DNA of 64,000 nucleotides from Parus major (GCF_001522545.3 NC_031768.1:87166852-87230851); one strand, 5' to 3'; shown: positions 37,068-56,480, numbered from the stretch's first letter. Notes: generated by a model from the letters alone, not told the origin. Translations and numbers: made by a program.

Positions 37068-38533
37068 TTCTTTTCTTTTTTCTTTCCACTTTCCCTTCTG
37101 TGCCTGATTCCTACTGCTGATACTTTTACAACTCTTGTTTTCTTGCCCTATCTAGCATTCACAGCACTCACCCACGGGATGGCATCAGGGTCTTGTCTCT
37201 CAGATCCCCACTGATGGAGGACTGACAGGAGCTGGTGGAGGAAGTACCACAGCCCTCAACCAAGGGGGTCCTACTAAAGAAAATAAAGCAATATTGGAAT
37301 TACCAAGAAAGGCTCTTGAGACGGATTTGGGAGAGAGATCAAAGACCTTGACAGAGGAGAGGTGGCCTGGCACCCTCCCGGCAGGGCTGGATGCTCATGG
37401 CGGTGCTGGAGCAGCAGCTGGCAGTGCTGGCGGCTGCAGCACCTCCCGTGACTCACCTGAGCCTGATCCGCACAGGCAAAGCCCCGACCTCCGCCTGCTC
37501 CCAGGCGGACTAAGAAGAAGGTAGCTCCAGGTCAGGCAAACTTCAGGCCTCAAGCTGAGGGCTTAATTTTCACCATTTGCAAAGCACTTCCTGGACTGTA
37601 GTTAATGAATAATCAGAGGGGTGGGGGAAGGCCAAGGCCAGGCTCGGAGAGGTAGATGGAGACGGAAGGGACCGACTGCTCTTCCTGCTTCCCATCCACT
37701 GAGCTCACGCCCTCGCTGGCTGCATTCCTGCCCGGTTTGTAACTCAGAGCACAGAAGGCAGAACCCGACGCAGCTTCCTCACACCTGGCTTGCAGCTCCC
37801 TGCTCTCCCAGGCTCCTTCACTTGCAGCCTTTTTCCCCCCACCCCGCCGCCAAAGACCTCAATTCTTCCACGGGCAACAGCGGCAAACGGCAGGAGGCTG
37901 CAAGCGGACATACCCGATGTTCCTCTGAATCACACTGGAAAGAAAACATTGTGAAGGAGCAAGGTTGCACCACTAGGTTGATCCCTCTGCAGTCCAAAAA
38001 AACGTGAGATAAAAATTTTATATTGTTTATGTTGTTCTAATCCAGGCTGCAGCCAAATGGGGCAAGGCCAGCCCTCCCACGCTCAGCCGCTCCCTGCTGC
38101 ATCTCTGTGCTGCCTTTTTCACTAAGGATAATGTGCTGGATTGCACATCCAGCCATAAAACAAGGCAGCCACATGCACTGCAGGCAAAGTAAATTATCAC
38201 TGACCCTGCTGGGGATAGGGGCCTCAATGGCATTTACAGCACCTGCTGTACTGACTGGAACAGTACTAGATCGTGTTGAGGGACACATTTCCTAGCATGC
38301 TTCAAACAGCACATCTGAAAACGCTTGCCCTTGTAAAGTGCTTAACACCTGTGTCTCTCTGATATCAGGTCCTAGGGCTTCACACCGAGGCTCTGCACAA
38401 ACCTTTCTGCAGAACGTGGACTCCCAAAACAGCATTTCAAGTGCAAGGCAGAGAGCACTGCTGAACCTGCCTCTGCAGCAGGGAGCAGCACTGCTGAGCT
38501 CATTCATAAAACACGGGCATTTTCAACACAGGT

Positions 38534-38539
38534 TTTATT
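38534..38539 (-). terminator. C12orf57 polyadenylation signal
   Basis: AATAAA is read on the - strand (tttatt on +), 132 nt after the C12orf57 stop. This suits the short 3'UTR known for the gene. Confidence 0.75.
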
Positions 38540-38670
38540 CACGAGCAACACACGAGCGGGCACGAAGCATCCCATTCCTTCCAGGTCCGTGTCTCCCTTG
38601 TTCAAGTGCCCCGCACCCAGGGCTGACAGGACCTGCACCTCGGAAGGAGCACCGGGAGAACTCCGAGGGC

Positions 38671-39240
38671 TCAGGAGGCAGCAACTCCGCCGGTGCCGGC
38701 CCCGTGCGGCGGCAGCGTCATGGGCGGCAGGAACATGGCCTTGAGCTTTCCCGACATGCTGGCGATCTCCGGGTCCTGCGACTCGTACGACTTGATCAGC
38801 CGGGCGAACTTGAGGACGCCTGCAAGAAAATGGGGTGGGCGGGACGCCCCGCTGCCCCGGCGGGCCCGGAGCATCCCGCCCGGCGGGGGAACAACCCACC
38901 TTCGCCGTCGCTGCTGAACCCGTAGGCCTTGATCACGTCCTGCTGGATCTGGGTGGCCACGGGCAGGAGGAACTGCAGCATCTTGCCCATGTCGTTGCAG
39001 GCGTTGTCCCGAGCCTCCTCCATGCGCTGCGCGTTCTCGGGCGCCCCGAACGCCTTGATCACCTCGGCCAGCACCGCTGCGGGACACGGGCACTCAGCCG
39101 CCCGCCGGCCTCCCGCATCCAGCTACGCCGTACGGGCACTCCGCCGCCGGCCCGCCCGGGACACGGAACCTCCGGCACTCACCCTTCGCCTGTTCCGCGC
39201 TCAGCGCCGGCGGCACCGAGGGCTGCGCGGAGGCCGCCAT
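38671..39240 (-). CDS. C12orf57: C12orf57 orthologue (GRCC10, camos protein)
   Basis: This is a small conserved vertebrate protein. Human loss causes Temtamy syndrome (colobomas, corpus callosum defects); its molecular function is poorly defined. Three exons in transcript order are 39240-39183, 39076-38900 and 38819-38671 (stop TGA 38673-38671). They give 127 residues; human has 126. Conserved stretches are AEVIKAFGAPENAQRMEEAR, DNACNDMGKMLQF, LPVATQIQQDVIKAYGFSSD, FARLIKSY, DPEIASMSGKLKAMFLPPMT and LPPHG, ending VAAS. The promoter is GC-rich, and the U7 snRNA gene lies 121 bp upstream in the same orientation, as in mammals. Confidence 0.97.
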
Positions 39241-39333
39241 GGGGCGCGGCGGGGCGACCGCGGCTCCGGTCCCGGACGGACGGGCAGCGGCCCCAGCCCG
39301 GCGCGGCCCGAGCGCGCCTGCGCCTCCCCGCCC

Positions 39334-39350
39334 CGTTCTGCCATTGCACC
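39334..39350 (-). terminator. Possible snRNA 3' box of U7
   Basis: On the - strand ggtgcaatggcagaacg lies 11 nt beyond the hairpin. It loosely resembles the GTTTN0-3AAARNNAGA 3' box. The position is right but the match is weak. Confidence 0.35.
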
Positions 39351-39360
39351 GCTGTCAGGG

Positions 39361-39422
39361 GGCGGCTTCCCGCGGGCGCGGGAAACCTTACTGGACAAAT
39401 TCTAAAAGAGCTGAAATCACTG
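39361..39422 (-). ncRNA. RNU7-1: U7 small nuclear RNA
   Basis: U7 snRNA base-pairs with the histone downstream element and drives 3' processing of replication-dependent histone pre-mRNA. On the - strand the RNA starts cagtgatttcagctctttta, where cagctcttt is the histone-complementary segment. The U7-specific Sm site aatttgtccagt follows (complement of 39390-39401; mammals have AATTTGTCTAGT). A 3' hairpin comes next, with arms ggtttcccgcg and cgcgggaagcc. The length of about 62 nt fits the family. Its position beside C12orf57 is the same as in human. The exact 3' end is estimated from the hairpin. Confidence 0.95.
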
Positions 39423-39465
39423 CCGGGATTTCCGCCCGCGCGAGGGCCCCGTCCGGCCCGACCCA

Positions 39466-39479
39466 CCCAGCGTGAGGGC
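39466..39479 (-). promoter_or_regulatory. Possible proximal sequence element of U7
   Basis: The - strand reads ctcacgctgggtgg about 45-57 nt upstream of the U7 start, where the snRNA PSE belongs. The ctcac start fits vertebrate PSEs but the rest is loose. Confidence 0.35.
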
Positions 39480-39610
39480 GAGGGCCGCTCTTCTCGTGTG
39501 TTCCCTCCCCCGCGGGCCCCCGAACCGGCGCCACCCCGTCGCCCCGATCCGCGCCGATACCGGCGGCCTCCGCCGCCACCGAACGGGCCCCGCCGCACCG
39601 CCCGGACCGT

Positions 39611-39618
39611 ATGCAAAT
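39611..39618 (+). promoter_or_regulatory. Octamer in distal sequence element of U7
   Basis: A perfect octamer atgcaaat (Oct-1 site) lies 189 bp upstream of the U7 start, the usual place for an snRNA enhancer. An inverted CCAAT box (attgg) lies close by at about 39630. Confidence 0.8.
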
Positions 39619-39619
39619 T

Positions 39620-40655
39620 CCTCACTTCTCATTGGCCCGCGGCGCGCACGCCCCGCCCCTCCCTGCCCAGCGGCTCCGCCGCGCCTTTCCCGAGGCGGAT
39701 CCCACCTCCATCCTCTCCCGGGAGTGTTTCTGCCCTTCCCGTCCTGGCCCCAGTGAAAAGAAATGAACACACGGGAGTCCCGTTTCTGGAAGGGTTTTTT
39801 TGTCTTTTTTTTTTTTTTTTTCCTTTTTTAAGAGCTTCATATATATATTTATATATATAAATTATTAGAATGTGTGTCGGGGCTCGGGAGTGCGTGGGGA
39901 ACGTCGTTTGGGTGGTTGTTTTCTTTTTCTTTTCCATAGCTGGGTTGTTGGTTGTTTTTTCCTTTAATGGTTAAGTAAATATATATATATATGGGGGACC
40001 AATCGAGAGATACAACTGTGAAATCAGAACACGCACGCAGGGGCAAGGGAGTCACAAGTTGCTACATAAAACTGCCACGTCTAATAGGATGTGCATGAGT
40101 TAAAGTACATCAATTAGGATGGGTGAAGGGAAAGAGGCAGCCGCCATCTTACAGACAGTCCCAGGACGTGGTGTTACCGCTCGGCCACGCCAGCTCTCCC
40201 CACTGGGCTCAGAGGGGTCACGGTGGTGACAGCAGTCCCCAAAACAGTCTGCTGGTGCTTCGCACCTCATGGCCGTGCCCGCTCCCATCAGCTGGGGAAA
40301 GCACAGCCACCTTCTGTCCTGCAAACAGTCCTGCGGTGCTTTGCACCCCGATGGCTGGGACAGGACCCTCCGCAGGCAGGAGAGGCCGCTCAGGAAGGGG
40401 CCTGGAACGCTTTGTTTGCATCTGAAGGGATGTTGGGAGAATGGGAAGCTGCTCTGGCTAATCTGAAAAAGTTCCATGTTGCTTTTCTGTATCGCTAAGC
40501 AGTATCTTACACCTAAAGGGGGGTGGGGTGTTGAGGAGGCATCTTGAAAAAAGGCTCTTTTGGGTTTGCAGTTATTTCTTGGCTGCACCTCCTCCTTGAA
40601 GAAGCAGAAAAGGCAGGAGCATCCTGTACATGAAGTCCTGCAATGCTCTGCACTT
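39620..40655. other. Spacer between U7 and ATN1 3' end
   Basis: It contains the end of the U7/C12orf57 CpG island (to about 39740), a T-rich run (39796-39830), AT dinucleotide stretches (39839-39860 and 39978-39992) and unique GC-moderate sequence. No gene was recognised. Confidence 0.6.
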
Positions 40656-40661
40656 TTTATT
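40656..40661 (-). terminator. ATN1 polyadenylation signal
   Basis: AATAAA is read on the - strand, about 355 nt after the ATN1 stop. It is the nearest canonical signal. Confidence 0.6.
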
Positions 40662-41015
40662 TAATGCAACTGTTCCCCCAAAACAAAGGATGGAGCTGCT
40701 GCCACCCTGAATTCACGTCAGTCTTTTGTCTTTCTGAGCTCTGTGCAATGCCGATTCTCTTTTCTTCAGAGCTCAGCTGAAATCATGTACCGATAGCTTC
40801 AGGTCCATTAGTGGTGTTTCAGTCCCTCCCCATTTTCTCTCCTCCACTTTTCCCAGGATGCCATCCTGTACTTTTTGTCATCTTCTCTTGTACTCTACTG
40901 CATGGTGGGATCAGGATGTGTCACTTTGCAGCTTCCCCTCCCCCAGGATTTGGTTGATTGATTGCTCCTCTTGAGAGAAAGACATGATGATGTCACACTG
41001 ACAGTAGAAGTCCAT

Positions 41016-48746
<7,731 letters not shown>

Positions 48747-48906
48747 TCTTTTGGGTGTGGGACCCCCATTCTCCTTGGCCCGGTTTGATGAAAACATAAA
48801 TTTTTATGGCTCCGCAACCCCCTTCGGCTGTTTCCGAGGAGATGGAGGTGGGCACTTCTTCTGGAAGTGGGGCTTACACAGCCACGCAGTAAGATCCCGC
48901 TGAATC
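48747..48906 (-). other. ATN1 5'UTR part of first coding exon
   Basis: An acceptor (gcctttcag) ends at 48907, and 160 nt of untranslated exon precede the ATN1 start. There is an in-frame upstream ATG (complement of 48795-48797), 17 codons before the assigned start, in a poor Kozak context (tttATGt). The assigned ATG has A at -3. An in-frame TAA at 48804-48806 closes the frame further upstream. Confidence 0.75.
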
Positions 48907-49104
48907 CTGAAAGGCAGACAAGCAGATGAGTGAGGAGAAAGACTGAGTGGACTATAGAACATCCTTTTGTGGTTTGCTATAGGAATAGGACAAAATTATT
49001 ATTGTTTCCTTATTTAGAGACTCAAGGATGTTTACCGAGAATGCAATAAACTCTCCATTCAGTGTGGGAAAAGATTTGCCCACCACCATATCTGATTTCC
49101 AATC

Positions 49105-49385
49105 TATAGGAGTGATACGTGCACAATGTGAGGTGCTCATTTTTAATGGCTTCAAACTGGGCAGATTTAGATTAGATATTAGGAAGAAACTCTTTACTCT
49201 GAGGGCGATGAGGCACTGGCACAGGTTGCCCAGAGAAGCCATGGATGCCCCAACCCTGGCAGTGTTCAAGGCCAGGCCGGATGGGGTTTTGAATAACCTG
49301 GTCATGTGAAAGATGTCCCTGTCCATGGCAGGGGTGTTGGAAGTAGATGATCTTTAAGGCTCCTTCTAATCCAAGCCATTCTGTG
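49105..49385 (+). mobile_element. CR1 3' end
   Basis: Clear CR1 3' sequence: agattagatattaggaagaa then actctttactctgagggcga, gaggcactggcacaggttgc, agtgttcaaggccaggccgg, and the terminal ccattctgtgatta. Confidence 0.93.
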
Positions 49386-52300
49386 ATTATCTACTTCTAT
49401 GATTCGGGGTCCAATAATGATGCTTTGGAGGATGAAAGAAGGAATGATTATCAGGATACCTGTCCTCTGGAATAATTTTAGTATTTTCCTTGGGGAAAAA
49501 AATAACATGAAAGCGCTTTAAAAAGCTCCCAATTACAATTTTTTTGACTTTGTTAGCTTGTCTCCTCACTTGTTGTCAGGACAGAAAGTTACACCGCCCT
49601 TACCTGGCCATGTGCTGTCATTTGCTAGCCCTGTGTCACTTGTCGTTCAGCAAAGTGGCCTTTTCTGAAGGGCACTGTACAGCCCTGCCCTCTCCAGAGC
49701 ACATCCACATGCACTCAAGCACCACCATGTTCTGGATAAAATGTGACAAGTCTTGCTTGGGCTGTTCCATGCCCAAAGTAAACAAATAGGTGCAAGAAAA
49801 CACATTATCTTTGCTTTTGCATGACACAATCATCAGCTCTGTTTAGCCTGGAGTACCTGCCAGGGTCTCCTCCTACTCAATACATTGGATGTTTCTCAGT
49901 GTACCAGACCAAGTCATACCCAGGGATGCAGAGTACATCCTTACACTTTGCAGCAGCAGCAGATTTCTGAGATCCCTCTGGAACAATTTACAGCTTTGTG
50001 CCATGTCCAAAAGCATTTTGCTGTAGATATTTAATACCCTGTTCTATCACACAGTTCCTACTCTGAAGTATGAAAGTACCATGTTTGTGTTAGCTTGGGA
50101 ACTGGAGGAAATTATTCAGAGGTACTGCTCCTGAAGTTAGCTTGCTTGAATCTAGCAAGCTAAAGACCTTTTGCACTGCTCTGCACTGCATACACATAAC
50201 CAAAAAGACTTTATCCTTCCCAAGCCTCTTATTGGAGTTGCCATACTCAGCCTCTGGAATGGACACTCTGAAGACAAGGGAATACGTCCCATGGAAGAGG
50301 CACCAGGAGAAAAAAGCCACAACTACTGGGTTTTATTTTCTCATCTGGAAGCACAGAGAAATTTTGTGAATAAGAAGCCGATGGATTTGGGGCTCCTGAA
50401 GACCATCCCACACCTGGAAAGATCAGCTTCCAGCCACGCAGTGAAGGGGTAATCTGGATGACTTCCATATCTCTGAGAAGGGAGCTGAAAACAGGGATCT
50501 GAGCAAAAGCACCCAACAGGAGAACTCTCAGACCTCCTGTGCAGCCCTGTTGCTGGACTGTGTGGCCCCAGGGTCAGTGCTTTCCACTGCCTTCATCTGC
50601 CTGACCATGAAATGAGAGTAATGACACCGGCCTGTCTCTCCTGAGGCTCCACATCTTCCCTGACCAATGCTTAGAGAAACCCATCCGGAAGGTACTTAGG
50701 AAAATCAGGGGATTGTTTGTTTTAATTCCATTAATATTTTATTTGACCCTCATCATGAAAGCCCCGGGGGGACTCATCCAACATTAATTCCCAGACACAT
50801 CAATTCATTAAGTGAGACCTCTTCTTTAATAGAAAAATAGCTGATAATGGTTTATAACTGACCTAATGGAGGCAGAGCCCACTCCCAATCCCCACCCGCT
50901 GACTTGTTTTACAGCCTCATATTTCTGTCACGCTTTGGCCTTTGGTTGCTAATTCAGCCAGTTACACTGATGCTATTCTAGATAAGCACCCAGAATCAAC
51001 ATTTCTTACATGAAACAAAAGGTTGTAGTACGTAAGGTGATCCTAATTTAACTCAAGTTTGACTCACACCATGGTGGCAACCTGCAAGTATTAGCTCAGC
51101 TCTGAAGGCACAGCAGCAGAAGCACGCTACCAATGTCACTGCTCCCTGCATTCCACAGGGATACCACCCACGCCTCCCACACCAAAGAAGCCAGAATGAT
51201 AACGCAGCACACAGGTCTTGCTTCAGTTTTCCAGCAACCCTGGAATGACAATTACCATCTTCTTCCCAGAGAAGCCAGTCAGGGAATTTGCATACAGCCA
51301 ACAAACGGAAACTTCCCTTTTTGAAAGGGATACCCACTCCATACTTATTCCAACCACTGAATATGTGGTAACAAACAAAGCCAGAAACAAATAGTGATAT
51401 TTCATGAGACATAATCAACCACTGAGGGAGAAGTTTCTGTCACTTAGACAGTGAAGACTTTACTAAAATGTGTAAGAGAATTGACACACTCATTATTAGG
51501 CTCAGTATAGCAACTGTTATGGCCAGATGAGAGGATCACAAATCTGCCTTCAAATTTTAACATGTATGAAATCAAAGCTTGCAATGTGAGCCTTTACAAT
51601 TAGCAAGTTACACCTAACCCTTCCCATCACTTAAGATCCCTGCAAATGTCTCTTGAGGGGTTTTTAGGGCTCCATGGTTTTGGTTAGGAGGTGAGACGTG
51701 ACAGGGCTGCTGTGGAAGTGTTAACCTTTCCCTGGCCCTGTGAAGCCCTTTTTGGGTTCAACTGAGTTATGAGGCATTGCAAATTGGTATTTTCTGTTTG
51801 AGATTCATACAACCCAGCCTGGCTTGGCTTATTGCCCAAACCCCTCCATATTCTCCTGTAAGCCCTGGTAAAGTCCCCTGCGAGCACACACTCAACAGGC
51901 ATCCCCCATTCAAAATGGATCCTGTTCCTCCTCCTCCCCAGCTCCAGGTAATTCTCCTTCCCAAAGCCTGGACTGTCCTGCACCAGCAGCCAGAAACTTA
52001 AGAGCTCCAGCTCCTCTTTTGTTGAAGGACACAGACAGGTTCTCACCTTCCCAGGCTGTCATGTGGAGCAATTCTCCCAGGAGACCAAACTGGAAACAAG
52101 TACATCTCAAATGAGAAGCACTCAGGTTTTACTTCTTAGGAAGCAGGCCGAATGTTTGTCCTTGGCTCAGGAGAGCATTTACACATTAGGCTGTGGGTTT
52201 GTGGAAATAAACTTTCCTGGATGTCAAAAGAAGCAGAGGAAACGGGAACCAAGTTTCTGGAGTGGTGTCTGACGGCTTGGCCAGAGCTGTAAATGACGAA

Positions 52301-53136
52301 GGAGTCATGTGCCCAAAGCACTGCACATGCTGGGGCTGCAGGCACAGGTACACCCAGCACATGTCCAGCAGCAGGGAACCCGTTTCCACTGAGACCAGGA
52401 AGACAGGGAAATGCTGCCAAAGCCATGGAGGGTTTTGATGCTTCAGCAGGTGCTCAATGACTGAGCAAACCCCAGGATGGGCAGCCCAAGTCTAGGGCTC
52501 CAGGCTGCTTGAGAAGGTCAAACGCCAGCTAAGGTCCAGCTAGCCCTCTCTGGGGCCAGTGGCAGCAGAAGGGAGAGCTGAGGGCTCCCAGCATCAGTTC
52601 CACTTAAGAAAAAGAGCTAACATTATCCCCTTTTTGGTTTACTTACTATAGATAAAGCCATCTTCCACTAGATGCTAGTCCATGCAAGTTTGGAGTAAAG
52701 AGTCAGTGGAATGCCTGCTTTAGCCTAAGTACAGATGTTCTGAAGTGCAAACCTCTTGTCTTCTTCATTTGGGAACTGTCTAAAGTACACAGTGACTACT
52801 CATTAAGTAATTTTCTGAAATGTAGGAATCACATCCAAAACCCTACGTGAAATGCAAGGCATTTGGTATGCAAAGGCAGAGAGACTCAGAAGTCAGATGT
52901 GAGAATTAAACTGAGTCTGGTTCTCTGCAATTCAATAGCTCTCTGTTCCCATCCTGTTTTTTTTCTTCCCACTTCTACAAAGGGATGGACTAGCACTGGA
53001 GGGAGGACCCAGGGTGGCAAAACGATCACAGCTGCTTTCTAACACATTGCAGATGCTGAAAAGTGCCCTGAAAATAAGATGGAATGATAACTGATGAATC
53101 CCTCTTGATGGGTAAAGATCACTAAGAAGAGCAGTA

Positions 53137-53240
53137 TGTATATCTATATATCTATATATCTATATATCTATATATATCTATATATATCTATATATATCTA
53201 TATATATCTATATATATCTATATCTATATATATATAAATA
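53137..53240. repeat. AT-rich microsatellite (tatcta / tatatatcta units)
   Basis: Repeated tatctata and tatatatcta units with AT dinucleotides between them. Unit length drifts from 8 to 10 bp along the array. Confidence 0.9.
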
Positions 53241-54419
53241 TATGTATGACTGCCCAATGGATTATGGTCCCAAATATTTTTAACTCCTGTCTCAATCACC
53301 TTCATTTTGTAAAATGAAGGGAAAATGTCCAGAAATGCAATCAGTTTTAACAATTGCGTAGGATCTTGAAAACATTAAGTTTTGTCCCAAATACTGCAAT
53401 CAGACAACCCGAAGTACAGCATTTCCCAACAGCTAATTACCTGATTTCATGCTTGAACCCTGGCATTTTCCTATAGGGCATGATGGAGAAAGAGAGGGAA
53501 GGGGAAGGGCACGGTGTTCGGTGTTGGACAGCAATGAAAAAACAGGTCAGGGTTCAGGTTGCATGTCACAGTCTTTGATACATACTTGGAGCGTGACATT
53601 ACTGTAAAAGGGAAAATGATTCTGCGAGCAAAAGGATTAGGACACCAAAATGGCTGAATACCAAGATGGCAAACATTTGTGGCTAATAACTGGTTGTGAA
53701 CATTGCCATGACTGGAATATATTCTGTATTCAGTAAATGTTGTTAAGAATAAATATACAAAAGATATACAAATGAAAAGTAGTTTTCAAACAAAGGCATT
53801 TTTCTGTCTCCTGCAAAATAACTAGAACACTTGTGGATGCAGGGGCTGTGAACTCAGGCTAGGAAGCGAATTAATCAAGGAAGAGGACTCTTGCAGGTCA
53901 CTCTGATGTGGGTCATGGCACACAGAGACCCCAGGATCAGAGCACACACCTCCCAGTCCTCTGCAGACCCATCCACAAGGCTTGGCTGGCACATCCAACC
54001 ACCAGCAGCCATTGGACACAGCCAGGAAGGGCTGAGACCTGCCCTGCCAGGGAGATTTGGCAAACTCAGACAGAAACACCTGCAACTCAAGTGCCAACTG
54101 TGACTACTGCTCAAAAGGTCAAAATATAAATCCAGTATTAAAACAGTGACAGCTGTCAATTTTTGTTATTTTCTATAAATACACTGATTTCATATTGGCA
54201 GTATACTGGAATTTCACTGGATTCTTCTGTCTTCAAAATATGGCACAGAATGGGTCACTATGAGATGTGTTAAATTTGCTTAATAATATGCTTTCAGAAA
54301 CTTCACTCTGTGCCAGAGGGTGAACTACACACACTTCTAATACACAAGCTGAATGGACTGTCTCAATTTAGATCTATCCATGTATGTAAGAGCTGATTCA
54401 CAATCTCATTGTAAGAAGT

Positions 54420-55225
54420 CACGTTTGAGACCACCTGAGGAAACTGAACAAGTCCATGGGACTAATGGAATGCATCCCAGGGTCTTGAGGGAGTTGGCTG
54501 ACATAACTGCCAAACCAGTCTCCATGATACTTGATAACTGGATTGATGGCTCCATCCAAAGAGTTACAGTCAACAGTTCAATGTCAGAGAGGAAACCTTG
54601 AACCAGTGGTGTCCCCCAAGGATCTGGGACCAATAATAGTTAATATCTTCATCAATGACACAGATGGTGGGATTGAGTGCACTCTCTGAAAGCTTGCAGA
54701 TAACACCAAGTGGTTGATAGGCTAAAGGGAAGAGATGCCATCCAGAGGGACCTTACAGGATTGAGTAGAACCATGTGAAACTCATGAAATTCAACAAGGT
54801 GAAGTGCAGGTCCTGAGCATGGGTCAAGGCAATCACCAGGATCAGTATAGGCTGAGGAATGAAGAGGCTGAGAGCAGCCTGTGGCAAAAATCTTGGGGAC
54901 ACAGGCGGACAAAAAGTTGGGCATGAGCAATAACATAACAATGTGCACTTGCAGCCCAATGTCCTGAGCTGCATAAAAAACAGCACTGGCAGCAAGGTGA
55001 GGGACAGAATTCTGCCCCTTTGCTCTGCTCTGGCAAGACCTCACCTGGAGTGCTGCATCCAGCTCTGGGGTCCCCAGCACAGGAAGGACATGGACCTGCT
55101 GGAAGGAGTCCAGAAGAGGCCATGAACATGATGAAAGGGATGAAGCACCTCTCCTACAAAGAGAGGTTGAGAGAGTTGTGGTTGTTCAGCCTGGAGAAGG
55201 CTCCAGAAACACCTTCTGGTAACTT
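54420..55225 (+). mobile_element. CR1 ORF2 end and 3' region, decayed
   Basis: It contains the RT motif region ggtgtcccccaaggatctgg (GVPQG), the aattcaacaaggtgaagtgc block and cctcacctggagtgctgcat then ccagctctggggtccccagc. It ends in the aagagaggttgagagagttg block. Frames are broken. Confidence 0.85.
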
Positions 55226-55600
55226 TTAAGCTCAGGGAACTGACAGAAGAGCTCACCAAGCCACTGTCCATGATTTATAATCAGCCCTGGTTAACCAGAG
55301 AGGTCCCAGGTTACAGGAGGTTGGACAATGTGATGGCTATCCACAAGAAGGGTCCAAAGGAAGATCAGAGGAACCACAGGCCTGTCAGCTGGAACTCAGA
55401 GCCCAAAGAGGTTATAAAGCAGATTATCCCAAGTGTGATCCCATGGCACGTACAGGACAACCAGGGGATTAGTCCCAGCAAGGATGGGTACATAAAAGGC
55501 AGGTCCTGCTGGACCAACCTGACCTCCTTTTACAATCAGTTGACCTGCCTAGCAGATGCGGGAAAGCCTCTGGGTGTTGGATCAGCAATAGCATGTCCAG
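55226..55600 (+). mobile_element. CR1 reverse-transcriptase fragment
   Basis: Translated pieces match CR1 RT in order: LTKPLSMIY, SWLTxEVP-like [61 protein letters not shown]. The order relative to the previous element (3' region, then more upstream RT) shows it is a separate insertion or rearranged copy. Confidence 0.88.
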
Positions 55601-56140
55601 CAGGATCAGGGCAGTGATTGTCCCCCTGTACTCGGCACTGGTGAGGCCACACCTCAAATCCTGTGTCCAGTTCTGGGCCTCTCAATTCAAGAAGGGCATT
55701 GAAGTGCTGGAGCATGTCCAGAGAAGGGCAATGGAACTGGTGAAGAGTCTGCAGCACTAGACCTGTGAAGAGAAACTGAAGGATGTTTAGCCTAGAGAAA
55801 AGGAGGCTCAGGGGTGACCTTATCTCTCTCTACAATTCCCTGAAAGGAGGCTGTAGCCAGGTGGAGACAGGCAACAAGTAATGGGACAAGAGGAAATGGC
55901 CTCAAGCTGTGCCAGGGGAGGTTCAGATTGGACATCAGGAAGAATTTCTTCACTGAAAGGGTGGTTAAGCCTTGGAATGGGCTGTCCAGGGCAACAGTGG
56001 AATCACCATCCCGGGAAGTGCTCAAGAGATGACCAGCCACTCAGTGCTGTGGCTTAGCTGACGAGGCAATGGTTGGTCAATGGTTGGACTCAATGATCTT
56101 AGAAGTCTTTTCCAGCCTTAATGATTCTGTGATTCTGAGA
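55601..56140 (+). mobile_element. CR1 3' end
   Basis: It runs from the ggtgaggccacacctcaaat block through ttggacatcaggaagaattt and gggctgtccagggcaacagt to the terminal aatgattctgtgattctgag repeat. It is 5'-truncated. Confidence 0.93.
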
Positions 56141-56156
56141 TTCTAAGTATATAAAG

Positions 56157-56480
56157 GTGGATTATAAGAAAGGTAGAGAGACTGTTTTTACCAACACCTG
56201 CATTGACCGGACAAGGGGCAATGGTTTCAAACTGAAAGAGGGCAGGTTTAAGTTGGATATAAGGAACAAATTCTTTACTATGAGGGTAGTGACACACAGG
56301 AAGGTTTCCCAGAGAAGCTGTGGAATCCCCCAACCTTGGAAGCGTTCAAGGCCAAGTTGCAAGGGACCAGGAGCAAACTGGTCTAGTGAAAGGTATCCCT
56401 GCCCATGGCAGAGAGGTTGTTAACTGGATGATGTTTAAGGCCCCTTTCAACCCACACCAGTCCATCATTGTATAAAATAT
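56157..56480 (+). mobile_element. CR1 3' end, second subfamily
   Basis: It has aaactgaaagagggcaggtt then taagttggatataaggaaca, cccagagaagctgtggaatc and gttcaaggccaagttgcaag blocks. It lies directly after the previous CR1 end. Confidence 0.9.

Larger units (their letters stand above)
32415..38533. other. Intergenic PTPN6-C12orf57, no protein gene seen
   Basis: The segment from about 32415 should hold the PTPN6 5'UTR and promoter; it is moderately GC-rich around 32600-32720. Beyond that I see a decayed CR1 near 34.7-35.0 kb, a perfect inverted repeat at 37030-37067 and GC-richer sequence near 37.3-37.9 kb. Open frames here are short and match no family I know. Confidence 0.55.
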
